Below, one piece after another: positions 23,977-36,472 of a stretch of 50,180 nucleotides of DNA (within the stretch, counting starts at the first letter, position 1; each line of letters begins with the position of its first letter). A program made the position numbers and the translations under genes. The notes under the pieces were generated by a model. It was not told where the DNA came from. It made no database searches and worked only from the letters and a program-made list of their open reading frames with translations. The DNA comes from Conoideocrella luteorostrata (lineage: Eukaryota > Ascomycota > Sordariomycetes > Hypocreales > Clavicipitaceae), in the NCBI GenBank assembly GCA_032433595.1, contig JASWJB010000325.1, positions 1 to 50,180 on the forward strand, in the 5' to 3' direction.

Positions 23977-25912
23977 GTCTAGAAATGAGCAGATACTGCT
24001 TTTCCTTTACCAAAACTATTTTCATGTTTCACGAAGCAATGAGATGCATCATCATTTACGTTCTATATGTCTGGGAGGTTCATACTGTAACGAAGGCATT
24101 GGAGGCTTAAGTTATTTGTTTTTTTCGGTGTTCATCGTATTCATGGATTTGGGCAAGGACCACATTGACGCAAAAATTAAGAGAGGAACCATCATTTCAA
24201 ACGCAGTTCATAGATCAATAATAAATTACGGACCGATATTTCTTCGTTATTGTATCTTCATGATTCATCTCACGGCTGTATTCCTACGTGTTAAAGAAGA
24301 AGAAGAGTCAGTGGCATGTCCTCCGGCGCCAAGGATCTCATCCCATCACTTCCTCTCCCTAAGCACTCAAGACTCCTTAGATATTTGATCAGCTCGTCTC
24401 CATTCTCTTTGATGATATGGTGCTCTTATGTTGTGGACGACTACTGAGACGAAGTGTGTCAAATGTTTGGCTTGTTTGGGCTTTGAGAAGGCGGCCGACG
24501 AGCTCGAGCATAACGGACTCGCTGGCCATGCTTATCAGCTAATTTCATCGAGAATTATGGAAACATCTTTACTTTTCATAGCCCCTCACAAGAATTCATC
24601 TACATTTTCATGCGCCAAGCTAGGCCAGGGCTTAGATAAGCATCAAGATAAACCACCAACTTTCTGGCTGGAAATAATGCCGCCGGTTAAACCGGTGTAC
24701 AAACTCTGTGGCCTGCCCGGCTGATAAGTTTAAAGACAGTACAAATTAAATCCATATCGGACGACACATATATTTCGTACCCTGCATTGTACGCTGCTAC
24801 GTATGTTCGCGTTCGTGTGTCACATTTTTTGAAGGATATCCATAAAACAGAACGAAAAAATTATATTTCATATCCAGTTGTTCCACTGAACTAAGTACTT
24901 TACACCATATTGTCTTCTCAGTTGAGCTCTATGCAATGCTCAGTGACCAGTTGCTAATTAGTGACAAACGAATCTCAGGAATCGCCTCATGGAAGCGATC
25001 CGGCTTCTGGCATCTTTCTTGCCACTTACACCGCGTACCGATTGCACAACGTTTTTGCGACTTTCTTGTACTCTTCATGGGAGTGCTGTACCAGGGCTGC
25101 CAAGCATCACCTATATGTAGTACTCAGCTCCTGTCGCTCAGTCTACCTCGTATTGACCTCAAGTCATCAAGCAATCAAAGTTGCGTTCGCAGCACCGCTC
25201 CTAACCCGTCTTGTCTCCAGCACGAAGTCGCAGTCTACCACCCTGAGCCGGCAATTTATTGGGCAAGGTACAGAGGTATAGTGCATGACTACTTGTTAAA
25301 GGCCAAGTGTGCATCCATTGCCATTTGCTTTCGCCCATGTTGCTATTGGTTTGGGTACTCGGAGCTACTAAGATGTATGAATCGCCTGCCCGGTATCTCA
25401 TGTTACGCATTTCCTCTCTACTTGTCGCAGGAATAGTAGAGCCATCACAGCCGTCATCGCCTCGACATGCCTTTACCGCTCAGCCTCCGCCGCATCACAT
25501 CTGGGTGAAACCATTCCCCGCCCGCCTACGAAGCAGCTGAAAACTGGGGTGTCGACCACTGTACGGCCTGCAGTAGCTTGCATAACGCATGCTGTCACGA
25601 CCTGTCCGTTTCAGCCGGGGTCCTGGACAAATTGGCACCAATGCCTGGAGGCTTTGCATACAATAACTACCAGTCAGGAGACGCTGTGCATGTTTGTGGC
25701 CTCGATTACGGGTTATGCGACGCTGACTGAGCACTCTTATGTGGCACCAAGGGACAATGCTTGCAGATAACAAGCCCCCAAGGTGACTCTCCCGCAGAAC
25801 AGGGCGTTAGCCGTTTTGTTAGCCATCGAATCATGTTGACCTAGCAATATTGCAACGCTTGCTCCAATCAATCCATACTCGTTGGTGCTGACTTCTGCAA
25901 ATAATATGGTTG
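23977..25912. other. Gene-poor spacer before the degraded island
   Basis: About 1.9 kb with no recognised gene. A 166-codon open frame at 24936-25436 has no family resemblance and a composition rich in Cys, Ser and Arg, as expected for chance frames. No TACGGAGTA copy is seen. Confidence 0.45.
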
Positions 25913-27312
25913 ATGGCACCTCGATTGTTTTCTTATTTGAGTGAAGTTGTTAAGACCTTTGGTCCAGCTACCTTCAATGTCGACTTCAGCCTCGTCAAGT
26001 TTCAAGCTCCAGCTGAGTTCAAGCCTCTGGAGCAGGAACCAACGCTACATTGAGTGAATCTGCCGAAGAAGGTGCCCCTCATGTCACTGCGAGAAAACTA
26101 GGTGCGCTCTTTCAAGATGGGATACCTCGGACACCTGATCTTACCCGAGCTTATGGGAAACGTGCTGTCGAAATTGCTCGATGCCGAGCCGTCAATCCCA
26201 AAGCCTCGAAAGCTGATGGTATCTTTGCTGAGCATGTCGGGATAGATGGTACAAGTATCTGGGCGGCCGCTACTTCTGGATCTCATGCAATTGCTCTATG
26301 TCTTCTTGCCTGCATGCTTGCTCGTATGTGGTCAGGGCCAGAAGCCGTTTCCATCTGGGTTGAACTCGTCGCTGAGAGAAAGAAAGAGCTAGAGGCAATT
26401 GACGAAGTTGATCCGGCATATGCCTCATCCCAATTTACCCAGCTCATATCCATTCCCAGAGTGGACCTTGCTAAATGAAGCAAGCGCGAGGTCCTGGCTC
26501 CAAGTCGCAGGCCAGTCAATGGAAGCGAGACAAAAGCAGCTGCTGATAACGAGCAATCTCCAATTGCCTGTAAGTACCAAACCAAATTTAGCTCAAAACG
26601 TCCGACATTCCTGGTTCCCAGCAATGGTTGCCATTGACTCCTTAGTCAAAGGAGTACCTCAATCGGTGCGGGATGGGGCAATAATTCTTGGACTCTCTTC
26701 TTGGCATTTGTATCCTGATATGATCATCCTTGGCAAAACTCTTCAAACTGTGAAGGTTGAGCTAAAGGATGAGTTGGTGGATTCATCCGGAGTTTTAACA
26801 GTTGGGCTTGACATAAAAGACACCAGCCCTAACGGTGTTTATTGGTCGTTGTCGTTGGCGCACCTTCGCTATTACGGCGGACCAGTTATGATGGAAAGGT
26901 CTCTCCGCAGCCGGCAATCGAATTACAGTTCACGGACTGTTTCAGGTTGCTATAGGATGTATTATACAAACTTGGGTATTCGACCTCCAGGCTATCGCGT
27001 CGACGATGCTTGAATTGTGGAGTTATCCGGAGGTCTTCTGCCACTCGAACACAGGCTCGCGCACAACATACTGGCTAGGCTACTTATCTAAGGCTTTAGA
27101 GCCATTTTTAAGCTCCGACAAATTGGCGACCCAGGAGCGTGGGCAGCTCATAAAATATAGAGCCAAAGGGTGTTCCGAGTTCATATCGAGGGAAAAGCCA
27201 ACTCCGGTGTCTTTTGGTTTGTTGAATTTGAACACCATTTAACCTATACTGAATATTAATGAGGCTGGAATTGAGGAATTGCGTTCATATGCTGAGTCCT
27301 TGGACGAAAAGA
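25913..27312 (+). pseudogene. Frameshifted relic of a Hypocreales-type hypothetical protein
   Basis: Coding sequence can be followed through several frames. It starts at ATG 25913 (MAPRLFSYLSEVVKTF) and runs to a TGA at 26051. It continues in a second frame (SESAEEGAPHVTARKLG ... HVGIDGTSIWAAATSG) to 26478, and returns to the first frame after an apparent one-base loss at about 26476 (DLAK-tgA-EASARSWLQ). It then shifts again near 26913 into the frame containing QTWVFDLQAIAS and GSRTTYWLGYLSKALEP, and again near 27215. I recall this pattern (WAAATSG, LACMLARMW, LGLSSWHLYPDM, VYWSLPLAHLRYYG) from a large uncharacterised protein family in Fusarium and relatives; that attribution is from memory. 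The function is unknown. The breaks cannot be explained by GT..AG introns. Confidence 0.75.
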
Positions 27313-28565
27313 ACGACAAGTAAAGCACAGAAACATATTGAGCTGCGGTCTTAGCATAGCGCCGCCGAGATCATTGACTTCTCAGAAAAAGTATCACCAG
27401 AGATATTGAAGAGAATTTCAAGTCTGATAATAATCTGCTGATACCATAGGTTTTGCGTCAAACACTCATTAATGCCGCGATGCTCAAGTTACCGAGTCAC
27501 TGCATCTTACCCCAGCACTCTAGGCTCCCGAACTTTGTGAGCTATGCGGTCATGATGAACATCTAACAGAGGGTTCGCTAATATTCTTCAGCGCTTTATA
27601 TTGACATTCGCGTTTAAAAACCTGAAATATCGTTTGAAATGCATTGTTGGTTATCCACTGCACCATTAATGGTGGTGGTCAACCATTCTGATCAGAGCTA
27701 TATTGAGTGGCTAGTGACAATGTAGGAAAGGGATACACAGGAATGTTGTCGAGTCTGTTGTCAGCTGTCGGGACTAGTCAAGCATTCGGAGAAATGACCA
27801 GAAGTAATTGCATCTATCATATCAACCTTAATAAATAGATATCAGAGTAATACAATAGACGTCGCGGAGGACTCTATCTTGGCAGGCGAATACGAACCAT
27901 AGTTTCTGCAGCCCTCGCATCTGTAGGGATTTGGAATGCACCTAAAGTTCCTCCGTATGGCTCTCACGCCGAAGGCAGGATGGGAAAATACTTTCGCAAA
28001 AAAGGCGACTTGCGTGGGCGCTTATCGAAACAGGCATATGTGTCATCTAATCCCCTGCATCATGCAAAGGAATTTGAAACAAAAAGGATCGCAGGTTGAG
28101 GTGGGCAGACCAACAGACGAGACCTATGGGCGCTTGCTGATGTTTGTTGGTTGGCCACAACACGGTCGGCTCTCCTACAGCTGTTGCCAGTTGATTTATG
28201 CACATGTCTGATCCTGTTGAGTGATTCAAATGGTCACGCGGAATGTGCCAAATATATGTAGTTGGGCTGGATTAGCCGGTATTACCTTCTGGTCAAAGGC
28301 GTCACCAAGCACGGAAGAGACCTCTTCAAGCATGGGGTCAAATCAGAGAAAACGGGAGCTCTATGATCACACAGATGCGGAGCTTCCTCTATAACGGTCA
28401 CGCTAGGCCTCGCCAGGGGGCAATCGGGTTCATTAACCAAGGATTCCATTACACTCTCCAAAAATATCTTTGCAACGGACATACTACCTCTAACGCCACA
28501 TAGAAAAACGAGGTCCTGGTCTGTGAGCAATACCTTTAATTAACTTTTCAGGTAATCTAAACGTT
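27313..28565. other. Intergenic region between two relics
   Basis: About 1.25 kb, AT-richer than the housekeeping part of the window. No coding sequence was recognised. A short further piece of the upstream relic may extend a little beyond 27312. Confidence 0.4.
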
Positions 28566-29822
28566 TTACGCTCCATAGATTGCCATAAGATGTTTAAATG
28601 AAGGGTCTTCCACAAGTTCTGCTGCGGTTAGCCGATGATCAGGTTCGTAACAAAGACCTCTGCGTATTATTGAAACAATATGCTCCCTCTCCAAAGAACT
28701 GATATCGGGTCGGCGCCGGTTTAGTTTCTCCGTGAAAGTCTCCAGAGGTGTTCGTGGTGGAGCGAACTGGTCTGTATGATCCCACCACCAATCCAGCCAA
28801 ACGTCACCGCCAGAGTAGGAGTTTTTCCAGCGCTCCGGAAACGGCCCTAGCATACCAACCAGGTGGGATATACAGGAAGTGCCATTACCCGATAGGATGT
28901 CACAGCCGAGATAAAGAGATAGAAACATAACCATATAGCTCCACATATCGGTCGCAAAGTTCGGGGCTGCACCGTGAACTTTCTGGCGCACAGAATGGAA
29001 GCGGAAACTGTACGGTAGGATCGACATGGTTGCCATTCCTGAACGAGAGACCAAAGTCACCTAGATAGACGGGGAGGCTTGTCATACTTGCTGGCATTTG
29101 CATGGGTTCTACCAACTCGCCAGGCTTTAAATGCGCTTCACCCAGGAGTAATTTTCGTGGTCTGCCAAGTTGCTGGTATATTTTCTCAGTGGGCCAATGA
29201 TCCATTGTTTGAATATGCCACATGACATTTCCCGAGCTTAGATCTAGGATTGTATCGATGAGCATGTTGTTGGCAGAGGCCTTAGGAGGAGGGGGGGGGG
29301 GGGGATGATAGACTTACCTTTGTGGACGAATCCAGCATCGTGCAGACTCTTTAGAGCAAGGAGAAGATGTTTCGCGGCTGCCATGCGAAGGGCAGCCGGC
29401 GTCTTGTACAGGGTGTCCCGAAGGTTGGGTCCTCGTACAGGATAAACAAGCACCATATGTTCATAGCCGCTTGAGCCAGGAAGAAAGAAGACCGACTGAA
29501 ATAAGACAAGTTTGGACGAGTCCTGCACCGCATTATATATCTGACGCTGTATCTGATGCTCGGCTTGGCCTTGTCCAGGTGTCATAATCTTAAGTGCCAC
29601 TTTCTTGGCTTGTTGCGCATCATGAGCAAGCCAGACCGTCGAATACCCGCCCCATCCGAGCTTATGTTCAATTCGGTATCTGCTATGAAGTATTTCTCCG
29701 ATTTGAACTGGGTAGTACGATCCTTCTGCATATCGCTCACGTGGCTCAGCCTCGGATTCAATCTCGCATTCGTCGTCGGAGTCGACGAAATAGCCGCGAT
29801 CTAATGAAGGCTGCGAGGCCAT
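28566..29822 (-). pseudogene. Degraded SRPK-like serine/threonine protein kinase
   Basis: The minus strand encodes most of an SRPK-type kinase. The Gly-loop LGWGGYSTVW (residues 55-64 from the ATG at 29822), the lysine of VALKIM, DFGLSF, the DMWSYM segment and an intact C-terminal lobe ending near HLMAIYGA can all be read. Two breaks are visible. After LHDAGFVHK, a GTAAGT donor is followed by only 37 nt (with 14 C in a row) to the sole AG. That join leaves the wrong frame for SANNMLID, so the catalytic HxDLS Asp is not encoded. At 28980 the frame is lost right after CAPE and resumes as VHGAAPNF. The first lesion removes catalysis, so this is most likely a pseudogene. Sequencing error in the homopolymer would not repair either junction. 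Confidence 0.75.
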
Positions 29823-30942
29823 CCTAGCACTGACGTTGTCGCTAAGTATGTAGTTCTGCACGGGGATACACCATAGTGTTATGTTTCTGGCGGTTTCTTG
29901 AGCCGGGCTGTATATTCCGACCGTTGGGTCGACTCTGGTGAGTAGAGGCGTAGAAAATTCGAATGTTAATAATGTTGGTTGTGCAAAGAGCTAACCAAGC
30001 GGGGGACAGTATAACTGAGCCATCGAGGTGGCATTAGCTCCGCAAGAGATAATGCCTCAGCGACCAAAAACACGGTAAAATTAAACAAAAAAAAATACAT
30101 TAACTATTATATAGCTTATTTAGCTATTTATCTAATAAATTTTATTAATAATAAGCTTTAATTGCATCCGTAGTGGGCGTTCGAATTGAAAGGGTCAATT
30201 GGACAATGTGGACGAAATGGCTCAGTTAAACTGTCCCCTGCATGACTAAGTAAAGGCAGCGAGAAAAGCGTTAGAGCACTAGAGTTTTCACGAGACACCG
30301 CAACCAACATGTCATGATGATGAGTATTGTATTTTCCGTCCAGCGACCTTGGTCGCTCAGGGCCCCTCTTGGGGCACAGAACGTTCTGAGCTGAATCATG
30401 TACAGCTTCCACTACAGAAAAGCTTCACCCAACGGCTTCTCGCACGACCTCGCAGGTTGAGTCGTCAGGCTCACTCTCAGTAGGCGGCTCACCTACACCG
30501 GCGGAGGAGTTAACCCAGCTGCTGGGACAGGGTAGCCTCTCCCTCCTAGACCACACGGAATAATGACTGCAGCGCGCTGCCGACCAATTGCAAAAGCGCA
30601 TGCTGCCGTGCATACCAGACTTTTGTAACAGCACCCTGTTGTAGGCGTTAAATGTTGGGCCGGGCGATGGTCAGTGCCTAGTATGCTATTTTCTCCATAC
30701 ACAGCTGGTCTGTACAGAGCGCTTATATGCCGCATATGCTAAAAATAATTTCCTCTTGGCAGTATTAATATCGCCAGTAATTGTTCATTGGTGGATAGCC
30801 ACTCAGCCTGGCCCCCATGGCAACACTATAAGGTCGATCTTGTTCCCAGCGTCCAGAAATACGGTCCCTTCTAGTTCTACATCGTTGCTATCTGTCCATA
30901 TTATTCGAGTTTACTCTGGCGCCCTGCGCGGCAACATTATCA
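29823..30942. other. Intergenic region with AT-rich block
   Basis: About 1.1 kb between divergent genes. 30076-30165 is strongly AT-rich, with repeated TTA/TAA/ATTTA, and could be a decayed insertion edge. No gene is seen; the 3' part should hold the promoter of the large ATPase gene. Confidence 0.45.
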
Positions 30943-33900
30943 ATGACAATCCCACACAGTCGCCAAGAGGCGCGACAGCTCGTGCTCCAGATTGCAAAGA
31001 AACATGGATATCTCAATGCCGAAAAGTTCAAAAAGATAGAAGATGATGATCTTCGACACGAAATTGAAGAATCATTCATGCAAAAAGACTTGATAATTGG
31101 AGCCAGCGTGATCACGCAAGTATACACACAGTCTACGGTCACAGACAAGCATTTGCTAACTAGAGAAATTAGACTTGCAAAGAACGTGTACTCTAGCAAA
31201 GCCCGGTTCATTTTTGAGTTGCTCCAAAATGCCGACGACAATAGTTATACTAAAGCCAAAGGCTTGGGAGAGCCTCCGAAAGTCGACTTTCATGTATACC
31301 CGCATCAGATTGTGATGGAGTGTAATGAAGATGGGTTTACGGAAGAGAATCTCTCAGCCATATGTTCTGTTGGGAAGAGCTCCAAGGCTGGCGCACAAGG
31401 GTACATCGGGGAAAAGGGAATCGGATTCAAGTCCGTCTTCATGGTAGCCTCAAAAGTTCACATCCAATCTGGGGCGTTTTCTTTCTCCTTCAGTCACGAA
31501 AGCGGCCAATCCGGCATCGGAATGATATCCCCTGAATGGGAGGATACACAAGAAGATCTGAGTACGCCTCTCACGAGAACCACTCTGCACTTGCACCACG
31601 GTGGAGATCCGGCTCTGCGGGCAAAGTTGAACAAGAGGATTAAAAGCCAATTCTCGGAGATCCAGGAGACTTTTCTTCTGTTCACAAGACGAGTGAGAAA
31701 AGTAGGCATCACCTATTACGACGAGCAAGCACAACAGACGTCTTCCATAGCGTATGCAGTAGACATTTCTCATGATAACTTTGCCACGGTGACGAAGAAG
31801 ACCACTACGAATGCTCAATCCCGTCAAGAGTCCAAATTCTACCACGTCACAAAGTACACAGCCACAAACATCGCCAAAGATGAGAATAGGGCATACTCGG
31901 AAAAAGAGATGGCGGCTCGCACTTACGCCAAGTCTGAAATAGTACTTGCTTTTCCTCTCTCTGCGACGTCGGTTCCCGTCATCAACTCGCAGAACATTTT
32001 CGCCTTCTTCCCTGTCCGAGATGCTGGGTTCAACTTCATCATTCAGGCGGACTTCGTCACTGAGGCAAGCCGACAAGATATTGTCCATGACTCGCCAAGA
32101 AACGCCACACTTCTAGATGGCATGGCTACTGCCTTTTCAAGGGCAGTTGTACAGTTCTGCCATCACGAGACCTCCTTGAGATTCCAGTGGATAAGGTACC
32201 TTCCAGAGATGAATGACAGAACATTGAATCCTTTTTGGCGCACTCTAGTGGATAAAATTGCCAATAACTTAAGCTCGTTGAATTGTTTATATGGCCACAA
32301 AACGCAATGTCTCCATCACGTACGCGACCTTGTCCGCTTAGAAGATGAGCTACAAGACGAGAACGGGCAGCCCCTATTCGATGACAGAACTGTTGAGCAA
32401 ATAATATCCCCGGCATACGCCAAGATGGACCTAGAGTTATTGAGCAAATACGGTCTCAAACTTGCGGGCTTCGATGAAATTATTGCGTGGGTCAAAGACG
32501 ATCTCAATGCAGGCCCGCATTCTCGTTACAGATCCGCAAAAACTACCGAAGATTGGCATCAAAGGGTATCAAATCTTCTTCTTTCCCTGTTAGACAAAGG
32601 AGGCGCGTTTTCTGAAACCGTAAAGAAGCTGGATCTTGTGCCGTTAGAGGATGGTATTTATGTTTCTGCTTCCTCAGTACCCGTCTATTTTCCAAGTACG
32701 AAAGGCATGCGCATACCTTCGGATGTTGGTCTCAAGTTGGTCTCAAAAAATGTGGCAGACTCCAGCAGTCGAAGGTTGTTCAAATTGCTAGGAGTGAAAC
32801 AAGCGTCTCCAAGCAGGGTACGAAAAAGAATTCTGCAGAAATATTCTGATCTGAAAGAGACAATGGATACAAGTCAAATTGATCTCCCAAGCTCAAAGCA
32901 TCATCTTGTGTTTCTCTACAACACAGAGGGCTTTAGAGGTGAAGAAGAAGTCTCTTACTCCGTATTGGCCATCCACGATAACAGTAAAGCTCTGCGCTAC
33001 CCGGCAACGTCTTCCATGTACATCGCCAACAGCGACATCTTTGGACCTAGAGAGTTACTTCGGGAAAGCAAAATAGTTTTTGGCACCAGACGTTGGGCAC
33101 CGGGACACAAGGCTTGCTTTGTGAATGAAGAATATTTTGTCGATGGACCACTCACCCCTTCCACACAAGAGCACACGTGGATAGATTGGTTTTATACAAA
33201 GCTTTGTGTTAAACGATGCGTGACGGTTGTTAAAAGAAGCGGATTAACGACTCTGGGAAAATACATACAAAAATATAGACCGGAAAAATTTATCGGCGCA
33301 CTTCACGCATCTTACCAACTTTCCGGCGAAATCTCAGTAAATTCAGTCCGCCATCTTCAAGACACAAAGGTGCTGTGCAGAGGAAATCGTCAAGTATTGT
33401 TGAAAGACACTTATTTTCCCACCATTGAGTTGGAACGTCGGGTCAACAGATATTTCAAGCCAGGTGCATTTTTCCCGTGGCTCCACCTCGAAGCAGACAC
33501 AACTCACGACATCTCTTCTTGGAATAAGCTAATGACTGACCTCGGCATTATCCCTGTATCAGATCTCCTGATGGCTTTAGACATGCTAAAGTACTCTATG
33601 GATGCCATCTCACAACCCAGTTGTACAGGTCGATTGTTCAAGCTATACTCCCACATTCAGGAACAGTTTCGAGACAGCGATAATCAGGAAGAAGCCCAAC
33701 GCACAATCCGGTATGCAATGATTCAATTCCTCTTTTTTGGGTTTTTTAAATATGTATTAATTTATTTAGTTCCTTCTTCGACAGAGAAAAGGCCATATTC
33801 ATTCCTTATTCCCTTGGACAATGCGATTGGGCTAGTCCAGGGGAGTGTGTATGGAAAGCGACTCAAGATTTGCGAACGGTATTTCCTTTGCAACGACTTT

Positions 33901-35431
33901 ATGAACCCTTCCTTCAACTGAAAGATGCCGATAACTCTCTTGTTTATTTTTTCACATCTGTTTTAAAAATCAGTGACTGTACATTGATAGACTACGCTGA
34001 TGAGCTGGAGCATTTGAAGGAAATCGAAAGTTCGGATTTTGACGCCGTTGCTGGCATATACAGAGCATTATTAGATGCTATTCAATCTGATGAAGCTTGC
34101 AATATCCAAAGTCAAATTCGGTAAGCGCTCTTCATCGTCACACTCTCTCCAGCGGTATATTTCAGAAATATTGATTGCATGAAACTCCAGCATCCGCTTT
34201 CAGGGAACAGCGTTCATATATGTTCCCACCCCTGATGGTCCAGCATGGTATGAGCCTTCGGAATGTGTGTGGTCTAACACAGCAAAACTTAAGGGTCGAG
34301 TCTCGATAAATGAATTTTACGAAGACTTACAGGAGCTGTTTGTCGACACGTGTGGTGTAAAGGTCGTAGACCTAAGCATGGCTATCGACCAACTGAGAGA
34401 AGTGGCCAGCCTCCGACCTGTCTCAAAGAAAGACATCAAAACCTCCATTTGGACAACAAATTCACTGCTATCGATTTCTTCCGACTCTGCACCTCCAGGA
34501 GACATACTTGAAAGCACACTGTTCCCAGTGCGTTTTCCGAATGGGACAGTGACTTGCTGTTCAACAACCACCGACTTCTTCATTGCCGATCGCGCAACAC
34601 TGAGGCAGTCTTTTGCTCAAAAGGTGAATCTCCTCGATTTCACTCTTGAAGAGGTGGTTCAACTCCGGCCTTTTCTGCAATGGACCGGCCTTCAAGAGCG
34701 CTATATGTCTCTCTGTGTGAGAGAGATTACCATGTGTCAAGATGAAGGCGCCATGTTAATATCACGTCCGAATCGGCAGATTCATAATCGTGCACACGCA
34801 CTTCTCAGGTTAGAACCCATGAGTCACCCGTCTACCAATAGCTCAACATACTGACCATCCTGTTTCCAGAGTTGCGGCTCACTTCGACAATCCACGCCCG
34901 CGGTCTCGACGAGATTTAGAACGTCTTTATGGCAAATTGAGAAATGCAGAGATATACGCCACAGATGAAATAGTGTCTTTTCTGCAGCTCTCACATCAGG
35001 GCAAGAATCATAAGATCAAGGGCAAGAAGACAACACTTTTTCTGGATGAGAAAGCGGACCATCTGAAGGTTTACATCCCGCGAAACAAAGATGACCAAAC
35101 GTACACGTTTTCCAAATTACTTGCGGAAAGGCTCTTTAGGTGGATGATGGGCGATGAATCATCCCAGCTGTCCGGGAGGCTCAGCAAGGATGGGATCCGG
35201 GCAGTGAGCGATGTGTTGCTTTGTCCACGCTCAAGACTAGACACAGCTCTAGATGATGACGGTATTGCTACCATTGATATCGCGAACCAAGATGACGACT
35301 TCTCTGACGATGAAGCTTCCGCAACAATTCGCAATACTATTAAAACCTTTGGAGACCTGGCCCTCGGAAGTTCGAGTGATAGCGACCCGGAGGCGAAAAG
35401 AACACCCACGTCATCCGTGCTCAGTCTGTGA
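30943..35431 (+). CDS. Sacsin / NO VEIN-type Hsp90-fold (GHKL) ATPase-domain protein, 1,432 aa
   Basis: Four exons, 30943-33710, 33770-34120, 34191-34808 and 34870-35431, with introns of 59, 70 and 61 nt. Each junction splits a codon and restores frame (R-SFF, R-IRF, LLR-VAA). The N-terminal domain has the GHKL ATP pocket: the N-box FELLQNADDN at residues 91-100 (Glu92, Asn96), a Glu-Asp-Gly element NEDGF at 128-132, and the glycine lid GYIGEKGIGFKSVF at 153-166. About 1,150 residues of mostly helical, unassigned sequence follow, with an acidic tail near 1385-1410. Such proteins resemble plant NO VEIN and the Hsp90-like modules of sacsin and may act as chaperone-like ATPases; their job in fungi is not known. 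The gene is intact although its neighbours are decayed. Confidence 0.85.
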
Positions 35432-36472
35432 CTAAGCGTTGACGCAATTGCTACTTCAAGTCATTACGGGCGTTCTGCTACTTAACTGTGATTTCTTCTG
35501 TTTTCTTTCGAGGTGTCATCATTTGCCAACCGGTTCTGAGATGGCTCACACAAAGAGGATTCCCTGACTTGCCGTATCTTGGTCCTTTAAGCTACCTCAG
35601 CCGCGGCGGGAATAACTTTCTTACATGAGGCCATGAAACATTTGGAGAATTTTTCAGACAAGGCGCGAAAGTAGCAACGCTCGTTAAGTTGCGACGGCCA
35701 GATAGAGAGGGTTACGAAACCGGTACCGCGGATGAATTCTATGTAAATTCCTCAACCTTCTCACGCTCCGAAGCCCTTGGTTCCCCGTTTCTAACTCTAT
35801 GTCAAAGTCTTGGAATTATTTTCTCATGTGGGCTGGCCACACGGTCCCTCACCTAGCTTTCTCAATTCTCCGACATCGTCTTCTCCTGTACTGCCAGCGT
35901 ACTTCCAGGGTTCTCATCTGTCAAGGCTACCTCGGTTGCGAGAGTTGGAACAGCGCAACCCGGCTGTATTGTGCATTGCATTGCATTGCATTCCGCTAGA
36001 AAAATAAATATTGAACATTGACACCTTTAGTCACACTTGCACAAGCACTACTAGAAGCTTAGTTATGTGTCTATACCGCAGTGATCCTAAAATAGATGAC
36101 GCAAAATTAGTAGTCTCGATGAGCTTTTTCTCCCGTCAGCCGTGGCTTCCCAGCCACATCTCACCTCATCCGACCGAGTCACTCCTCGACGCACTGATTG
36201 GCTGCAATAGATATGCTCCTGCGTCAAACCAAGAGCGAGGTCGAAAAATTTTTTGCCGTCAGGTCGCATTCGCTATCCATTGACGCAACTTGGCTTACGA
36301 TTGAGCTGCGATGACTTCCCGCATCAAGCACTGCCGAAGGGCTGCTTGATACACCCAAGTGACTAGCCATGCCGAGCTATGCAATGAGTTTCCAAGAACT
36401 TCCTCGGAAAGAGTACAGAAAAACGCAGCAAAGTTGCGGGTCGCATGAAGATTACAAAGTACGCTCGCAAGG
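35432..36472. other. Intergenic region
   Basis: About 1.0 kb without recognised coding sequence. A short CATTG repeat lies at 35973-35992. No TACGGAGTA copy is present. Confidence 0.45.

Noticed and set aside
24936..25436. 166-codon open frame
   Set aside because: Composition is Cys/Ser/Arg-rich and random-like, with no motif and no splice partner.
31450..32088. 212-codon minus-strand open frame
   Set aside because: It lies wholly inside exon 1 of the GHKL-ATPase gene, antisense, and matches no family.
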